Source: Gammaproteobacteria bacterium (GTDB lineage: Bacteria > Pseudomonadota > Gammaproteobacteria > Steroidobacterales > JABDKV01). Taken from it: a DNA stretch of 64,000 bases. The notes below the pieces were generated by a model that was given only the letters and a program-made list of their open reading frames with translations, was not told where the DNA came from and did not search any database. A program made the position numbers and the translations under genes. The stretch spans positions 56,728-120,727 of the forward strand of contig JABDJB010000067.1 in NCBI GenBank assembly GCA_013003425.1, written 5' to 3'. Shown here one piece after another: positions 39,166 to 48,233 of the stretch; position 1 is the stretch's first letter; every line of letters starts with the position of its first letter.

Positions 39166-39482
39166 TTACCTTGTCAGAATCCGCCGCTGAGCGCGTCAGT
39201 CGATACCTGGAGCAGCGAGGTCAGGGCGTCGGTCTGCGTCTGGGTGTTACCCGGACCGGCTGTAATGGCTATGCCTATGTCATCGATTACGCCGATGAGC
39301 CCGGTGCCGATGACGTGCAGTTCGAGAGCCGCGGCGTCGCCATATTTGTCGACGCCGAGAGCCTGCCGCTGCTCGAGGGCACCGAGGTCGATTTCGTCAA
39401 GGACGGCCTCAACGAGGCATTCCGCTTTCGCAACCCGCGCGCTGCCGGGGAATGCGGTTGCGGCGAAAGCTTCAATATCTGA
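39162..39482 (+). CDS. iscA: A-type iron-sulfur carrier protein IscA (TTG start)
   Basis: 106 residues with TTG at 39162 overlapping the previous stop (TTGA), giving M-I-T-L-S-E-S-A. The three conserved cysteines are in RTGCNGYAY and GECGCGESF. It accepts or delivers 4Fe-4S clusters. Upstream in-frame ATG at 39102 would lie inside the scaffold gene and is rejected. Confidence 0.93.
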   Translation: MITLSESAAERVSRYLEQRGQGVGLRLGVTRTGCNGYAYVIDYADEPGADDVQFESRGVAIFVDAESLPLLEGTEVDFVKDGLNEAFRFRNPRAAGECGCGESFNI

Positions 39483-39612
39483 GGCCCGCGACCTGGCGGG
39501 AGCCGATTGCCCCGGTCGCGCCCCCGGAGTAATATTGTCCGGTTAAGCCAGTGGAAAAACCGGCCAGAATCCGGGGCTTAGCCCCAATCCTTCATTATCA
39601 ACAGGAGTCAGC

Positions 39613-40047
39613 ATGTCTGCCGAGCGCACGCTATCGATTATCAAGCCCGACGGTGTCGAGAAAAATCTTGTCGGCGAAATTTACCGCCGCTTCGAGCAGG
39701 CCGGGCTGGAGATCGTCGCCGCCCGCATGATGCACCTCAGCCGGCAGCAGGCCGAGGGATTTTATGCGGTCCATAAAGAGCGGCCGTTTTTCAATGACCT
39801 GGTGCAGTACATGACCTCCGGACCGGTAATCGTACAGGTGCTCGAGGGCAATGACGCCATTGCCAAAAACCGCGAGCTGATGGGGGCGACAAACCCGGCA
39901 GATGCTGATGCCGGAACGATCCGCGCCGACTATGCCGCGTCGATCGAGGAAAACGTGGTGCACGGTTCGGACGGACCGGATACCGCGGCCCAGGAGATTG
40001 AGTTCTTTTTTGGCAGCGACGGCGTCTGCCCGCGCACGCGCGGCTGA
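39613..40047 (+). CDS. ndk: Nucleoside diphosphate kinase
   Basis: 144 residues, starting [14 protein letters not shown] with catalytic His in [10 protein letters not shown]. It balances nucleoside triphosphate pools. A GGAG ribosome-binding site precedes the ATG, and a small GGGGC-TTA-GCCCC hairpin lies at 39573-39585 upstream. First gene of the ndk-rlmN-pilW-rodZ string. Confidence 0.97.
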   Translation: MSAERTLSIIKPDGVEKNLVGEIYRRFEQAGLEIVAARMMHLSRQQAEGFYAVHKERPFFNDLVQYMTSGPVIVQVLEGNDAIAKNRELMGATNPADADAGTIRADYAASIEENVVHGSDGPDTAAQEIEFFFGSDGVCPRTRG

Positions 40048-40049
40048 GC

Positions 40050-41144
40050 ATGATGTCCTCTCCCGGTTCGGTTCAGTTGCTGGGCATGACCCGGGGCCAG
40101 CTCGAGGGCTGGCTTTCCACGCGTGGTGTGAAGCCGTTCCACGCGCGGCAGATGATGAAGTGGATCTATCGCCGCGGTGTCGACGATTTTGAAGCCATGA
40201 CCGACCTGTCGAAAAACCTGCGCAACGACTTGCATGCCAGCGCCAGTATCGGCCTGCCGAAAATCCTGAACGAAGCCGTCAGCACCGACGGTACCCGCAA
40301 ATGGCTGCTCGCCGTCGATGGCGGCCAGGCAGTTGAGACTGTATTCATACCGGAGCCCGGGCGCGGCACGCTATGCATTTCCAGTCAGGTGGGCTGTGTG
40401 CTCGATTGCTCGTTTTGTGCCACCGGTGCACAGGGTTTCAACCGTAACCTGACGAGCGCCGAGATTATCGGTCAGCTACTGCTGGCGCAGCGCCTGCTGG
40501 CAACCGCAGAAGACGACCGGCCAGTTACAAACGTGGTGCTGATGGGCATGGGCGAGCCCCTTGCCAACTACCGCAACGTCGTCCCGGCGATGCAGCTGAT
40601 GCTCGATGATTTCGGATTCGAGTTATCGCGCCGGCGTGTCACGCTGAGTACTTCCGGGTTGGTGCCGCAAATACGCCGGCTGGCCAGCGATTGCAACGTC
40701 GCGCTGGCCGTTTCGCTGCACGCGCCGGATGATGCGTTGCGCGATGAGCTGGTGCCAATCAACAGGGTGCATCCTGTTGCTGAACTACTCGACGCCTGCT
40801 GGGAGTATGCCGGTGACAGTGGCCGCCACATTACTTTCGAGTATGTCTTGCTCGATGGTGTCAACGACTCGCCGGCACAGGCGCGGCAACTGGCGCAGCT
40901 GTTGCGCGACCGCCCTGCCAAAGTCAACCTGATCCCGTTCAATCCCTACCCGGGCGGGCGCTACCGGCGCTCGCAACCGGCGGCGATCGAAAAATTCCAG
41001 AGTATTCTGCATTACAGCGGATTGCGTACCATGACGCGCCGGCCACGTGGCGACGACATCGCGGCTGCCTGTGGCCAGCTTGCCGGGCAGGTCGACAACC
41101 GTATTACTTCACCCCTGCATGCCAAGGCCGGAGGCCGGTCATGA
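40050..41144 (+). CDS. rlmN: Dual-specificity 23S rRNA/tRNA adenine-C2 methyltransferase RlmN
   Basis: 364 residues (ATG at 40050, or at 40053). A radical-SAM CxxxCxxC is in [16 protein letters not shown], and the C-terminal methyl-carrying cysteine in [13 protein letters not shown]. It methylates A2503 of 23S rRNA and A37 of some tRNAs. Overlaps the next gene by 4 bases. Confidence 0.96.
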   Translation: MMSSPGSVQLLGMTRGQLEGWLSTRGVKPFHARQMMKWIYRRGVDDFEAMTDLSKNLRNDLHASASIGLPKILNEAVSTDGTRKWLLAVDGGQAVETVFIPEPGRGTLCISSQVGCVLDCSFCATGAQGFNRNLTSAEIIGQLLLAQRLLATAEDDRPVTNVVLMGMGEPLANYRNVVPAMQLMLDDFGFELSRRRVTLSTSGLVPQIRRLASDCNVALAVSLHAPDDALRDELVPINRVHPVAELLDACWEYAGDSGRHITFEYVLLDGVNDSPAQARQLAQLLRDRPAKVNLIPFNPYPGGRYRRSQPAAIEKFQSILHYSGLRTMTRRPRGDDIAAACGQLAGQVDNRITSPLHAKAGGRS

Positions 41145-41899
41145 GAATAGTCATTTGCGCGTTGCTGGTGGTGTTTGCCGGTGCCTGCGTCACCACGGGC
41201 GATGTCGACCCGGTCGAGGCCGATCCGCGTGAGGCTGCGCTGACGAATCTCAGGCTCGGGTCGGAGTACCTGCAACGCGGCGAGCGCGAGCGAGCCCTGA
41301 ACAAACTGACCAGGGCGGTGCAGCAGGATCCGCACCTGGCACCGGCGCATGCCTACCTCGCGTTGGCCTACGAGCAACTCGGACGGGCGGACGAAGCCGG
41401 CCGGCACTACCGGACCGCATTGCGGCTGGACGATAACGACGCGACCGTCCGCAACATGTATGCGGTGCATCTGTGCCGAAACGGTCGCATCGACGAAGCC
41501 GAAAAGAACTTCCTCGCCGCGGCAACGGTGCCGACGTACATCACGCCGGAAACTGCCCTTACCAATGCAGGCGTATGCGTGATGAAGCTGCCCGATCAGG
41601 AGAAGGCTGAAGCCTACTTTCGCCAGGCATTGAATCTCAATCCGCGCTACGCCGATGCGCTGTGGCAAATGGCCAAGCTTTCAACTACGGCGAACCGGGA
41701 CTTCCAGGCGCGCGCCTTTTTGCAGCGTCTCGACGAGGTTGCCACGATGTCGTCGCAGGCGTTGTGGCTTGGCGTCCAGATTGAGAGGCGCCTGGGGGAC
41801 AGCCGCGCAGCTGCCCTGTATGCCGAGCAACTGCGGCTGAAATATCCCGAATCGGTTGAAACCCGTTTACTGGTCGAGTCGATGCGAGATGCCGGATAA
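41141..41899 (+). CDS. pilW: Type IV pilus biogenesis lipoprotein PilW/PilF
   Basis: 252 residues. A lipoprotein signal ([12 protein letters not shown], lipobox cysteine near 18) is followed by about six TPR units (e.g. [20 protein letters not shown]). PilW pilots assembly of the PilQ secretin. Its place between rlmN and rodZ is conserved in gammaproteobacteria; no other pilus gene is in the window. Confidence 0.92.
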   Translation: MRIVICALLVVFAGACVTTGDVDPVEADPREAALTNLRLGSEYLQRGERERALNKLTRAVQQDPHLAPAHAYLALAYEQLGRADEAGRHYRTALRLDDNDATVRNMYAVHLCRNGRIDEAEKNFLAAATVPTYITPETALTNAGVCVMKLPDQEKAEAYFRQALNLNPRYADALWQMAKLSTTANRDFQARAFLQRLDEVATMSSQALWLGVQIERRLGDSRAAALYAEQLRLKYPESVETRLLVESMRDAG

Positions 41900-42830
41900 G
41901 CCCGATCAGCAGTCGGCCGGCGTAGGCGGCGAAGGGCCGGGCGCACTGCTGCGTCGGGCTCGCACGGCCAGGGGCCTGACGCTGCGCGACGTAGCGCAGG
42001 ATCTGCACCTGGACGAATGGATGTTGCAGGCGCTCGAGGAGGATGATTACTCGGCGCTGGGTGCGCCGGTGTTCGCCAAGGGCCACATGCGTAAATACGG
42101 CAGCCTGCTGGGCCTCGACACCGATGACCTGATGATTGCCTATTACCGCAAGCGTGGTCGTGACGATTCACCGCCGCCGATCACTCACATGCAGCAACCG
42201 CAGCAACAACAGCGCGAATTGCCGCTGCCGGCAATTCGCTGGTTGATTGCCGCGCTCGGTATCGTTTTGCTGGTGTTGCTGGCATGGCGGTTTTTTGCCG
42301 CCGACCCGGTTGCACAGGGCGGCATTGAATTGCCGCCGGCAGCCCCGGACCAGGACGGTCCGGCCGTGCCGGCGTCGGAAAGTACCGCAACGGTCCCGGC
42401 GGCCGCTGCGCTGCGGGCAGACACTGATTTGGCATTGCCGGTCGCGTTGCCGCAGCAAGCTGCTGTCGGCGGACTGCCGGAGGACGACGCGGCAGACGCA
42501 ACGGAAGCGCCCGCCGAACCACCAACTCCGGAGGCGGCGGACCTGTCAGCCGCCACCACCGAAGTTGCGACCGTAGCGCCGGTCTCGGTGCGACTCAGTT
42601 TCAGCGGCGACTCATGGGTCGAGGTCACTGACAGCGAGGGTAACCGCCTGCTGTATGACATGATGACCGAGGGAAGGGTGCGGAACGTCAGCGGAATACC
42701 ACCGATTGAAGTCTTTCTCGGCCGCAATCGTGTCGTGCGGTTAGATGTCAACGGTGAGTTTTTTGCTGTTCCGCGGCGTGCGATACGCGGCAATACGGCA
42801 CGTTTTGTTATCGATCCGGCGGCGCAGTGA
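41889..42830 (+). CDS. rodZ: Cell-shape protein RodZ
   Basis: 313 residues from ATG at 41889, overlapping pilW by 11 bases. An N-terminal HTH domain (LLRRARTARGLTLRDVAQDL), one membrane helix (LIAALGIVLLVLLAWRFFA, about 127-146), a Pro/Ala-rich linker and the C-terminal beta domain (SFSGDSWVEVTDSEGNRL) match RodZ. It links MreB to the membrane. ispG, which often follows rodZ, is missing here. Confidence 0.93.
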   Translation: MPDKPDQQSAGVGGEGPGALLRRARTARGLTLRDVAQDLHLDEWMLQALEEDDYSALGAPVFAKGHMRKYGSLLGLDTDDLMIAYYRKRGRDDSPPPITHMQQPQQQQRELPLPAIRWLIAALGIVLLVLLAWRFFAADPVAQGGIELPPAAPDQDGPAVPASESTATVPAAAALRADTDLALPVALPQQAAVGGLPEDDAADATEAPAEPPTPEAADLSAATTEVATVAPVSVRLSFSGDSWVEVTDSEGNRLLYDMMTEGRVRNVSGIPPIEVFLGRNRVVRLDVNGEFFAVPRRAIRGNTARFVIDPAAQ

Positions 42831-42851
42831 CGCGATGGCTGAGGATCGGAC

Positions 42852-44123
42852 ATGAGCGGTGACATCAGGCCGGTTCGCGGCATGAACGACATCTATGGCG
42901 ATGTGGCGCCGTACTGGGACCGGGTGGAGCAGGCGGCGCAGGAAGTGCTGGTCGAGTACGGATACCGCGAGATCCGCCTGCCGCTGATGGAAAGGACCGA
43001 GCTGTTCAAGCGGTCAATCGGCGAAGGCACCGACGTGGTGCAAAAAGAGATGTACACGTTTGAGAGTCGCAGCGGCGCCAGCCTGACGCTGCGCCCCGAG
43101 GCGACCGCCAGCTGTGTGCGTGCCTGTCTGACCCACGGCCTGCTGCACAACCAGCGTCAGCGCATGTGGTATCGCGGGCCGATGTTTCGCTACGAGCGTC
43201 CGCAGAAGGGGCGTTACCGCCAGTTTCACCAGATTGGCGCCGAGGCGTTCGGTTTCCCCGGGCCCGATATCGACGCCGAGCTGATATTCCTGTGCGCCCG
43301 GTTGTGGTCGAAACTCGGTCTCGATGATCTGACGCTGCAAATCAATTCGCTCGGCACGCCGCAGTCCCGCAGTCTCTACCGTGAGAAACTGCTCGACTAC
43401 CTGCAGGCCAACATCGATGTTCTGGATGAAGACAGCCGCAAGCGGCTGCAGATAAACCCGCTGCGTATCCTCGACAGCAAGAACCCCGCTCTTGCGGAGT
43501 TGATCGCTGCCGCGCCGCGACTGACCGACCACCTGGACGATGAATCTGCGCAACATTTCGATCTCCTGCAGCAGTTGCTGAGTGACTCCGGCATAGGCTT
43601 TACCGTGAATCCTCTGCTGGTGCGTGGTCTCGATTACTACACAAAGACCGTATTTGAATGGGAAACAGACAAACTCGGCGCGCAGGCCGCTGTCTGCTCC
43701 GGTGGCCGCTACGACGGGCTGGTCACCCAGCTTGGCGGCAAGCCAACCCCGGGCTGCGGCTGGGCACTCGGTGTCGAGCGGCTGGTCGGACTGCTGCAGC
43801 TGGCTGAGGTGCCGGCGGACCCCGGTGCGCCGGATGTGTACCTGGTCATGGTCGGTTCGGCGGCGACGCGTGCGGGGATGGCGCTGGGCGAGCGCCTGCG
43901 CAGCGAGGTCCCTGGCCTGCGGCTGGTAAGCCATTGTGGCGGCGGCAGCTTCAAATCCCAGCTCCGGGCCGCTGATCGCAGCGGCGCGGCCCTGGCCCTG
44001 ATCCTGGGCGACGAGGAGACCGCGGGCCAGCGTATCGGCTTCAAGCCGCTGCGGATCGACGAGGAGCAGGCCAGCTATTCATGGGATGAGCTCGGCAAGC
44101 GTGTCGCGGCGTTTTTGAACTGA
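42852..44123 (+). CDS. hisS: Histidyl-tRNA synthetase
   Basis: 423 residues of a class II synthetase. Motif 1 region RGMNDIYGD, motif 2 RGPMFRYERPQKGRYRQFHQ, the His-specific LVRGLDYYTKTVFEW and GGRYDGLV, and a C-terminal anticodon-binding domain are present. Charges tRNA-His. Confidence 0.97.
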   Translation: MSGDIRPVRGMNDIYGDVAPYWDRVEQAAQEVLVEYGYREIRLPLMERTELFKRSIGEGTDVVQKEMYTFESRSGASLTLRPEATASCVRACLTHGLLHNQRQRMWYRGPMFRYERPQKGRYRQFHQIGAEAFGFPGPDIDAELIFLCARLWSKLGLDDLTLQINSLGTPQSRSLYREKLLDYLQANIDVLDEDSRKRLQINPLRILDSKNPALAELIAAAPRLTDHLDDESAQHFDLLQQLLSDSGIGFTVNPLLVRGLDYYTKTVFEWETDKLGAQAAVCSGGRYDGLVTQLGGKPTPGCGWALGVERLVGLLQLAEVPADPGAPDVYLVMVGSAATRAGMALGERLRSEVPGLRLVSHCGGGSFKSQLRAADRSGAALALILGDEETAGQRIGFKPLRIDEEQASYSWDELGKRVAAFLN

Positions 44124-44168
44124 TATCATGGCGCGCCCGCCGGGGCCCCGGCAGCGAGGAACAGACCC

Positions 44169-44840
44169 GTGGACGAGTATTCCAGCGAAAAAGAGCAGAT
44201 CGAAGAGATCAAGAAGTGGTGGAAGGATAACGGTGCCTTCATCGTTACCGGCCTGATTGTCGGCTTCGGTGCGCTCGGCGGATGGAAGTACTGGCAGGCT
44301 TACAAAGAGCAGCGCGCCGCCACTGCATCCGCGCACTATGAAGAACTGACGATTGCCCTGGGTCGTGGTGATACCAATGGTGCGAACGAACTGCTCGGCA
44401 GGCTTGCTGATGAGTTCGCGGCAACGCCGTACGCTGCAACCGGCGCGCTGGCGATGGCCAAATATTACGCAATAAACGACAAGCCGGAGTTGGCTGGAGA
44501 ACAACTGCGCGGCGTAATCGATAACACGAAAGACGAGTACCTGGCGCTTGTTGCACGCACGCGTCTGGCGCGTTTGATGCTGGCGCAGGATCAGCCTGAC
44601 GAGGCATTGCAACTGCTGGCAGTATCCGACCCGGGAAGTTTCACGGCGCGTTTCCATGAAGTGCGCGGTGATGCCTACGCGGCACTGGGGCGGCATGATG
44701 ACGCACGTATTGAATATCTCAGTGCGCTTAACCAGTTTGAACAGGGTTTGGTCGATCGTGAGTTCATCGAGATGAAGCTTAACGACCTCGGTCGAACCAG
44801 CGCCGGTGCCGGAAGCGAGCCGGCCGACCCCGACGCATGA
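44169..44840 (+). CDS. yfgM: YfgM-type ancillary translocon protein
   Basis: 223 residues with GTG start at 44169. Short cytoplasmic tail (SEKEQIEEIKKWWKDN), one membrane helix (GAFIVTGLIVGFGALGGW) and a periplasmic TPR-like domain. YfgM associates with the Sec translocon and periplasmic chaperones. ATGA overlap with bamB. Confidence 0.92.
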   Translation: MDEYSSEKEQIEEIKKWWKDNGAFIVTGLIVGFGALGGWKYWQAYKEQRAATASAHYEELTIALGRGDTNGANELLGRLADEFAATPYAATGALAMAKYYAINDKPELAGEQLRGVIDNTKDEYLALVARTRLARLMLAQDQPDEALQLLAVSDPGSFTARFHEVRGDAYAALGRHDDARIEYLSALNQFEQGLVDREFIEMKLNDLGRTSAGAGSEPADPDA

Positions 44841-45997
44841 AACTTCGCCTGCTGGTACTGGCTCTGCTGGCGTTGGTGGCGCTGCAGGGATGCCTCGGTG
44901 GTAATCGCAAGAAAAATCCCGAGGAACAACCGGTCGAACTGACCGCTGTCAGCGACGGGCTGCAGATAAACAGGCTGTGGTCGGCAAAGTTGGGTGGCTC
45001 GGCCGAGCACCTCGCGCTTGCCCTGGCGCCAGCGTCGGACGGCAGCCGGGTGTATGCGGCTTCTCATGGTGGCACTGTTTCTGCTTTCGATATCGACACC
45101 GGTAATCGCCAGTGGAGTGTTGATACAAAACTGGCGCTGAGCGCAGGCCCGGGTTATGGCGACGGCATGGTTGTGGTCGGTTCAGCCGATGGAGATGTGC
45201 TTGCATTTGATACGGTGACAGGCGGTGAGCGCTGGCGTCAGTCTGTTACCGGTGAACTGCTGGCTACGCCGGTGGTTTATGGCAACGTGGTCATTCTCAG
45301 ATCCGTCAATGGCGTGGTCTACGCGCTTGATGCGCGCGATGGCAAGCTGCGCTGGAACGTGGCGCAATCCGTACCCCGTCTTTCTTTACGTGGTGTTGGT
45401 CAACCGGCTGCTGGTGGTGATCGGGTGATTGTCGGTTTCGACAATGGTCGCGTCGTTGCTTACCGGCTGCGTGATGGTGCCGAGCTGTGGCAGGCGCCGC
45501 TCGCCACGCCGAGCGGCCGTACCGAGCTCGAGCGACTGACCGATGTCGACAGCAATGTGCTGATCGTCGGCGAAGAAGTCTATGTAGCCGGCTTCCAGAG
45601 TCGTGGCGCATTGCTGCAGCTCACTAACGGACAGGCCGCGTGGGCAGAAGAAATGTCCAGTGTTGGCGGCCTGGCGGCAGACTGGAACGCCGTCTACAGC
45701 ACCGGTGGCGATGGCTCGGTATTTGCGGTGCGCCGTAGTAACGGGTTGCAGGTGTGGCAGCAGGATGCATTGCTGCGGCGTGGCATTACCGGCCCGGCGG
45801 TATTTGGCACCTCGGTAGTCGTTGGCGACTTCGAGGGCTACCTGCACTGGCTGCGGGCGAGCGATGGGGCCATTATCGGCCGTGCCCGCGCCGGCAAGTC
45901 GCCGATTGCGGCGCCGCCACTTGTCGCTGGCGAACGGCTGTTCGTGCAGGACGAGGCCGGTGTGCTCTATGCCTATGCAATGCCCGGCAGTTCGTAA
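44837..45997 (+). CDS. bamB: Outer-membrane assembly lipoprotein BamB
   Basis: 386 residues. Lipobox in LVALQGCLGG (Cys at about 17), then an eight-bladed PQQ-type propeller with repeated W-x-x-x blade ends (e.g. GGERWRQSVTGELLATPVV). It assists BamA in inserting beta-barrels. Confidence 0.95.
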   Translation: MKLRLLVLALLALVALQGCLGGNRKKNPEEQPVELTAVSDGLQINRLWSAKLGGSAEHLALALAPASDGSRVYAASHGGTVSAFDIDTGNRQWSVDTKLALSAGPGYGDGMVVVGSADGDVLAFDTVTGGERWRQSVTGELLATPVVYGNVVILRSVNGVVYALDARDGKLRWNVAQSVPRLSLRGVGQPAAGGDRVIVGFDNGRVVAYRLRDGAELWQAPLATPSGRTELERLTDVDSNVLIVGEEVYVAGFQSRGALLQLTNGQAAWAEEMSSVGGLAADWNAVYSTGGDGSVFAVRRSNGLQVWQQDALLRRGITGPAVFGTSVVVGDFEGYLHWLRASDGAIIGRARAGKSPIAAPPLVAGERLFVQDEAGVLYAYAMPGSS

Positions 45998-46009
45998 GAG
46001 GACCAGTTC

Positions 46010-47401
46010 ATGCCGCCGGTTATCGCGCTGGTCGGTCGGCCTAATGTCGGCAAGTCGACGCTATTTAATTTTCTGACGCGTAGCCGCGATGCGCTCGTTG
46101 CCGATCGGCCCGGGCTGACGCGCGACCGGCGCTATGGTTTTGGCCAGGTCGGACTGATTCCTTATATAGTCGTCGACACCGGCGGTCTGAGTGGCGATCG
46201 TGACGGTCTTGATGGCCTCATGGCGCAGCAGACTCAGCGCGCGCTGGACGAATCCGACCTGGTGTTCTTCCTGGTCGATGCCCGCGAGGGTATGACCGCC
46301 GCCGACGAAGATATCGCCGCCATGCTGCGGCGCAGCGGCAAGCCATTGCGGCTGCTGGTCAACAAGGCCGAGGGCATGGATACGGACCTGGTGACTGCCG
46401 AGTTCTACGCCCTGGCCATCGGCGATCCGGTTGCTGTTTCAGCAACACACGGTGAGCGTATCGGTGCGCTGATGGATGCTGTCCTGGCCGATTTTTCTGA
46501 TACGCCGCAACAGGACGCCGGGGATGACGGTGCGATCTCGGTGGCTGTAATTGGCCGGCCGAATGTCGGCAAGTCGACGCTGATCAACCGGCTTGTCGGT
46601 GAAGAACGATTGTTGGCTTTCGACATGCCGGGTACGACTCGTGACAGCATTGACGTGCCGTTCGAGCGTGATGGCCAAAGCTACATACTGATCGATACCG
46701 CCGGCGTGCGGCGTCGCGGCCGGGTCAGTGATGTCATCGAGAAGTTCAGCGTGATCAAGGCGCTGCAGGCTATCGAGCGGGCGAATGTTGTGATTGGCGT
46801 AATTGATGCGCGCGAGGGTGTAACCGAGCAGGATGCGGCGTTGCTGGGAATGGTGCTCGAGCGAGGTCGCGCCCTGGTTATAGCAATGAACAAGTGGGAC
46901 GGGCTCAGCGGGAGCGCCCGCAACGATGTGCGGCGACTGATCGATGTGAAGCTGCCGTTTGTGGACTTTGCCCCGCGGCATTTTATTTCTGCGCTGCATG
47001 GCAGCGGTGTCGGCGACCTGCTTGGCTCGGTGCAGCGCGCCTACCGTGCTGCCATGTCGGACCTGCCAACTTCAGAGCTGACCGAATCGCTGCAGGCCGC
47101 GCTTGCCGCGCACAGCCCGCCGATGCGCCGCGGACGGCGACCGCGCCTGCGCTATGCACACCAGGGAGGCCGTAATCCGCCCCGCATAGTCATCCACGGC
47201 ACCCAGGCCGATCGTATCCCTGAGAGCTACCGGCGTTACCTGGCCAACCATTTCCGCAAGGCTTTTCGGCTGCACGGCACGCCCGTGAGCGTCGAATTAC
47301 GTTCAGGCAAAAATCCCTTCGCCGGGCGACGCAACAAGCTTACCCCGCGCCAGCAACGCCAGCGCAAGCGTCTGATAAAGCGACGCGGCGGCAAGAACTA
47401 G
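46010..47401 (+). CDS. der: Ribosome biogenesis GTPase Der (EngA)
   Basis: 463 residues with two consecutive GTPase domains, each with [10 protein letters not shown] (near residues 8 and 181), the DTGGLSGD and [10 protein letters not shown]3 motifs, and a C-terminal KH-like domain ending in a basic tail ([17 protein letters not shown]). It acts in 50S assembly. Last gene of the conserved string. Confidence 0.97.
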   Translation: MPPVIALVGRPNVGKSTLFNFLTRSRDALVADRPGLTRDRRYGFGQVGLIPYIVVDTGGLSGDRDGLDGLMAQQTQRALDESDLVFFLVDAREGMTAADEDIAAMLRRSGKPLRLLVNKAEGMDTDLVTAEFYALAIGDPVAVSATHGERIGALMDAVLADFSDTPQQDAGDDGAISVAVIGRPNVGKSTLINRLVGEERLLAFDMPGTTRDSIDVPFERDGQSYILIDTAGVRRRGRVSDVIEKFSVIKALQAIERANVVIGVIDAREGVTEQDAALLGMVLERGRALVIAMNKWDGLSGSARNDVRRLIDVKLPFVDFAPRHFISALHGSGVGDLLGSVQRAYRAAMSDLPTSELTESLQAALAAHSPPMRRGRRPRLRYAHQGGRNPPRIVIHGTQADRIPESYRRYLANHFRKAFRLHGTPVSVELRSGKNPFAGRRNKLTPRQQRQRKRLIKRRGGKN

Positions 47402-47414
47402 GTCAAAAATTGCG

Positions 47415-47434
47415 ACATTGGCGTTAACCAATGT
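47415..47434 (+). other. Perfect inverted repeat after der
   Basis: ACATTGG-CGTTAA-CCAATGT, a 7-bp perfect stem with a 6-base loop, 13 bases after the der stop. No T-tract follows. It could mark the 3' end of the operon or be an operator for the DUF937 gene 73 bases further on. Confidence 0.4.
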
Positions 47435-47507
47435 GGCCCGCGGCAAAGTGCCATTGTCGTGTCTGCGATAATTACAGCAGTTTCAAACTATCCGGGGGAT
47501 GCGGAAA

Positions 47508-48182
47508 ATGAATTTATTGGAAATGCTGATAAAGGCGCAGGGCGGCGGTCTGGTTCGGCAGATGGCCGAGCAGTTTGGTGTCTCGGAAGTGCAGGCCGGA
47601 AGCGCGGTGCAGGAGATGCTGCCGTCACTGGCGGAAGGCATGCGTGGCAACATTGCAAGACCGGGCGGTCTCAACGACCTGCTCTCGGCAATCCAGTCCG
47701 GGAATCACAGTCGCTATGTCGACAACCCGGCCGAACTTGCCCGACCTGACACGACCGATGATGGTAATGGCATTCTCGGTCACATCCTGGGCAGCAAGGA
47801 TCGCAGCCGTGAAGTTGCCGCGCAGGCGTCGCAGCGAACCGGCATTGACCCGAAGCTTTTGAAGATGATGCTGCCAGTTATTGCGGCAATGGTTATGGGT
47901 GGTATCAGCAAGCGCGCCGGCAGCGGCGGGCTGGCACGCCAGCCCGGATTGCCGACACAGTCGGGCGGCGGCGGGCTGGACCAGCTGCCAGGAGGCAGTG
48001 GCGGCGGCTTTGGCGATATCCTCGGCAAGATCCTCGATGTCGGAGCGCCGGCGCGGGACGGCGCCAGCCACCTGCCACCGCACCGCGGCCCGCAGGATTT
48101 CGGCACGGAGCAGAACGCAGCCACAGCAGGCCGGAAGCAGGGCGGCCTGTTCGACATTCTCGGCAAGCTGTTCAGGAAATAA
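47508..48182 (+). CDS. DUF937 (YidB-like) protein
   Basis: 224 residues from ATG at 47508 (MNLLEMLIKAQ); ATG 47499 has GGGG touching it and is less likely. The N-terminal ~140 residues are the DUF937 helical domain (LVRQMAEQFGVSEVQAGSAV, LLKMMLPVIAAMVMGG). The C-terminal part is a Gly-rich linker ending in a second amphipathic motif (GGLFDILGKLFRK, echoed by GGFGDILGKILD). Function is unknown; it resembles YidB-like proteins. A terminator follows. Confidence 0.82.
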   Translation: MNLLEMLIKAQGGGLVRQMAEQFGVSEVQAGSAVQEMLPSLAEGMRGNIARPGGLNDLLSAIQSGNHSRYVDNPAELARPDTTDDGNGILGHILGSKDRSREVAAQASQRTGIDPKLLKMMLPVIAAMVMGGISKRAGSGGLARQPGLPTQSGGGGLDQLPGGSGGGFGDILGKILDVGAPARDGASHLPPHRGPQDFGTEQNAATAGRKQGGLFDILGKLFRK

Positions 48183-48200
48183 AAAGCAGCAGTTGGAACG

Positions 48201-48224
48201 AAAGGCGGCCACGAGGCCGCCTTT
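48201..48224. terminator. Bidirectional intrinsic terminator
   Basis: AAAGGCGGCC-ACGA-GGCCGCCTTT, a 10-bp perfect stem. The A and T runs at its ends are short, but it sits between two convergent stops (48182 and 48234), which fits termination on both strands. Confidence 0.7.
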
Positions 48225-48233
48225 CAGTTCTTG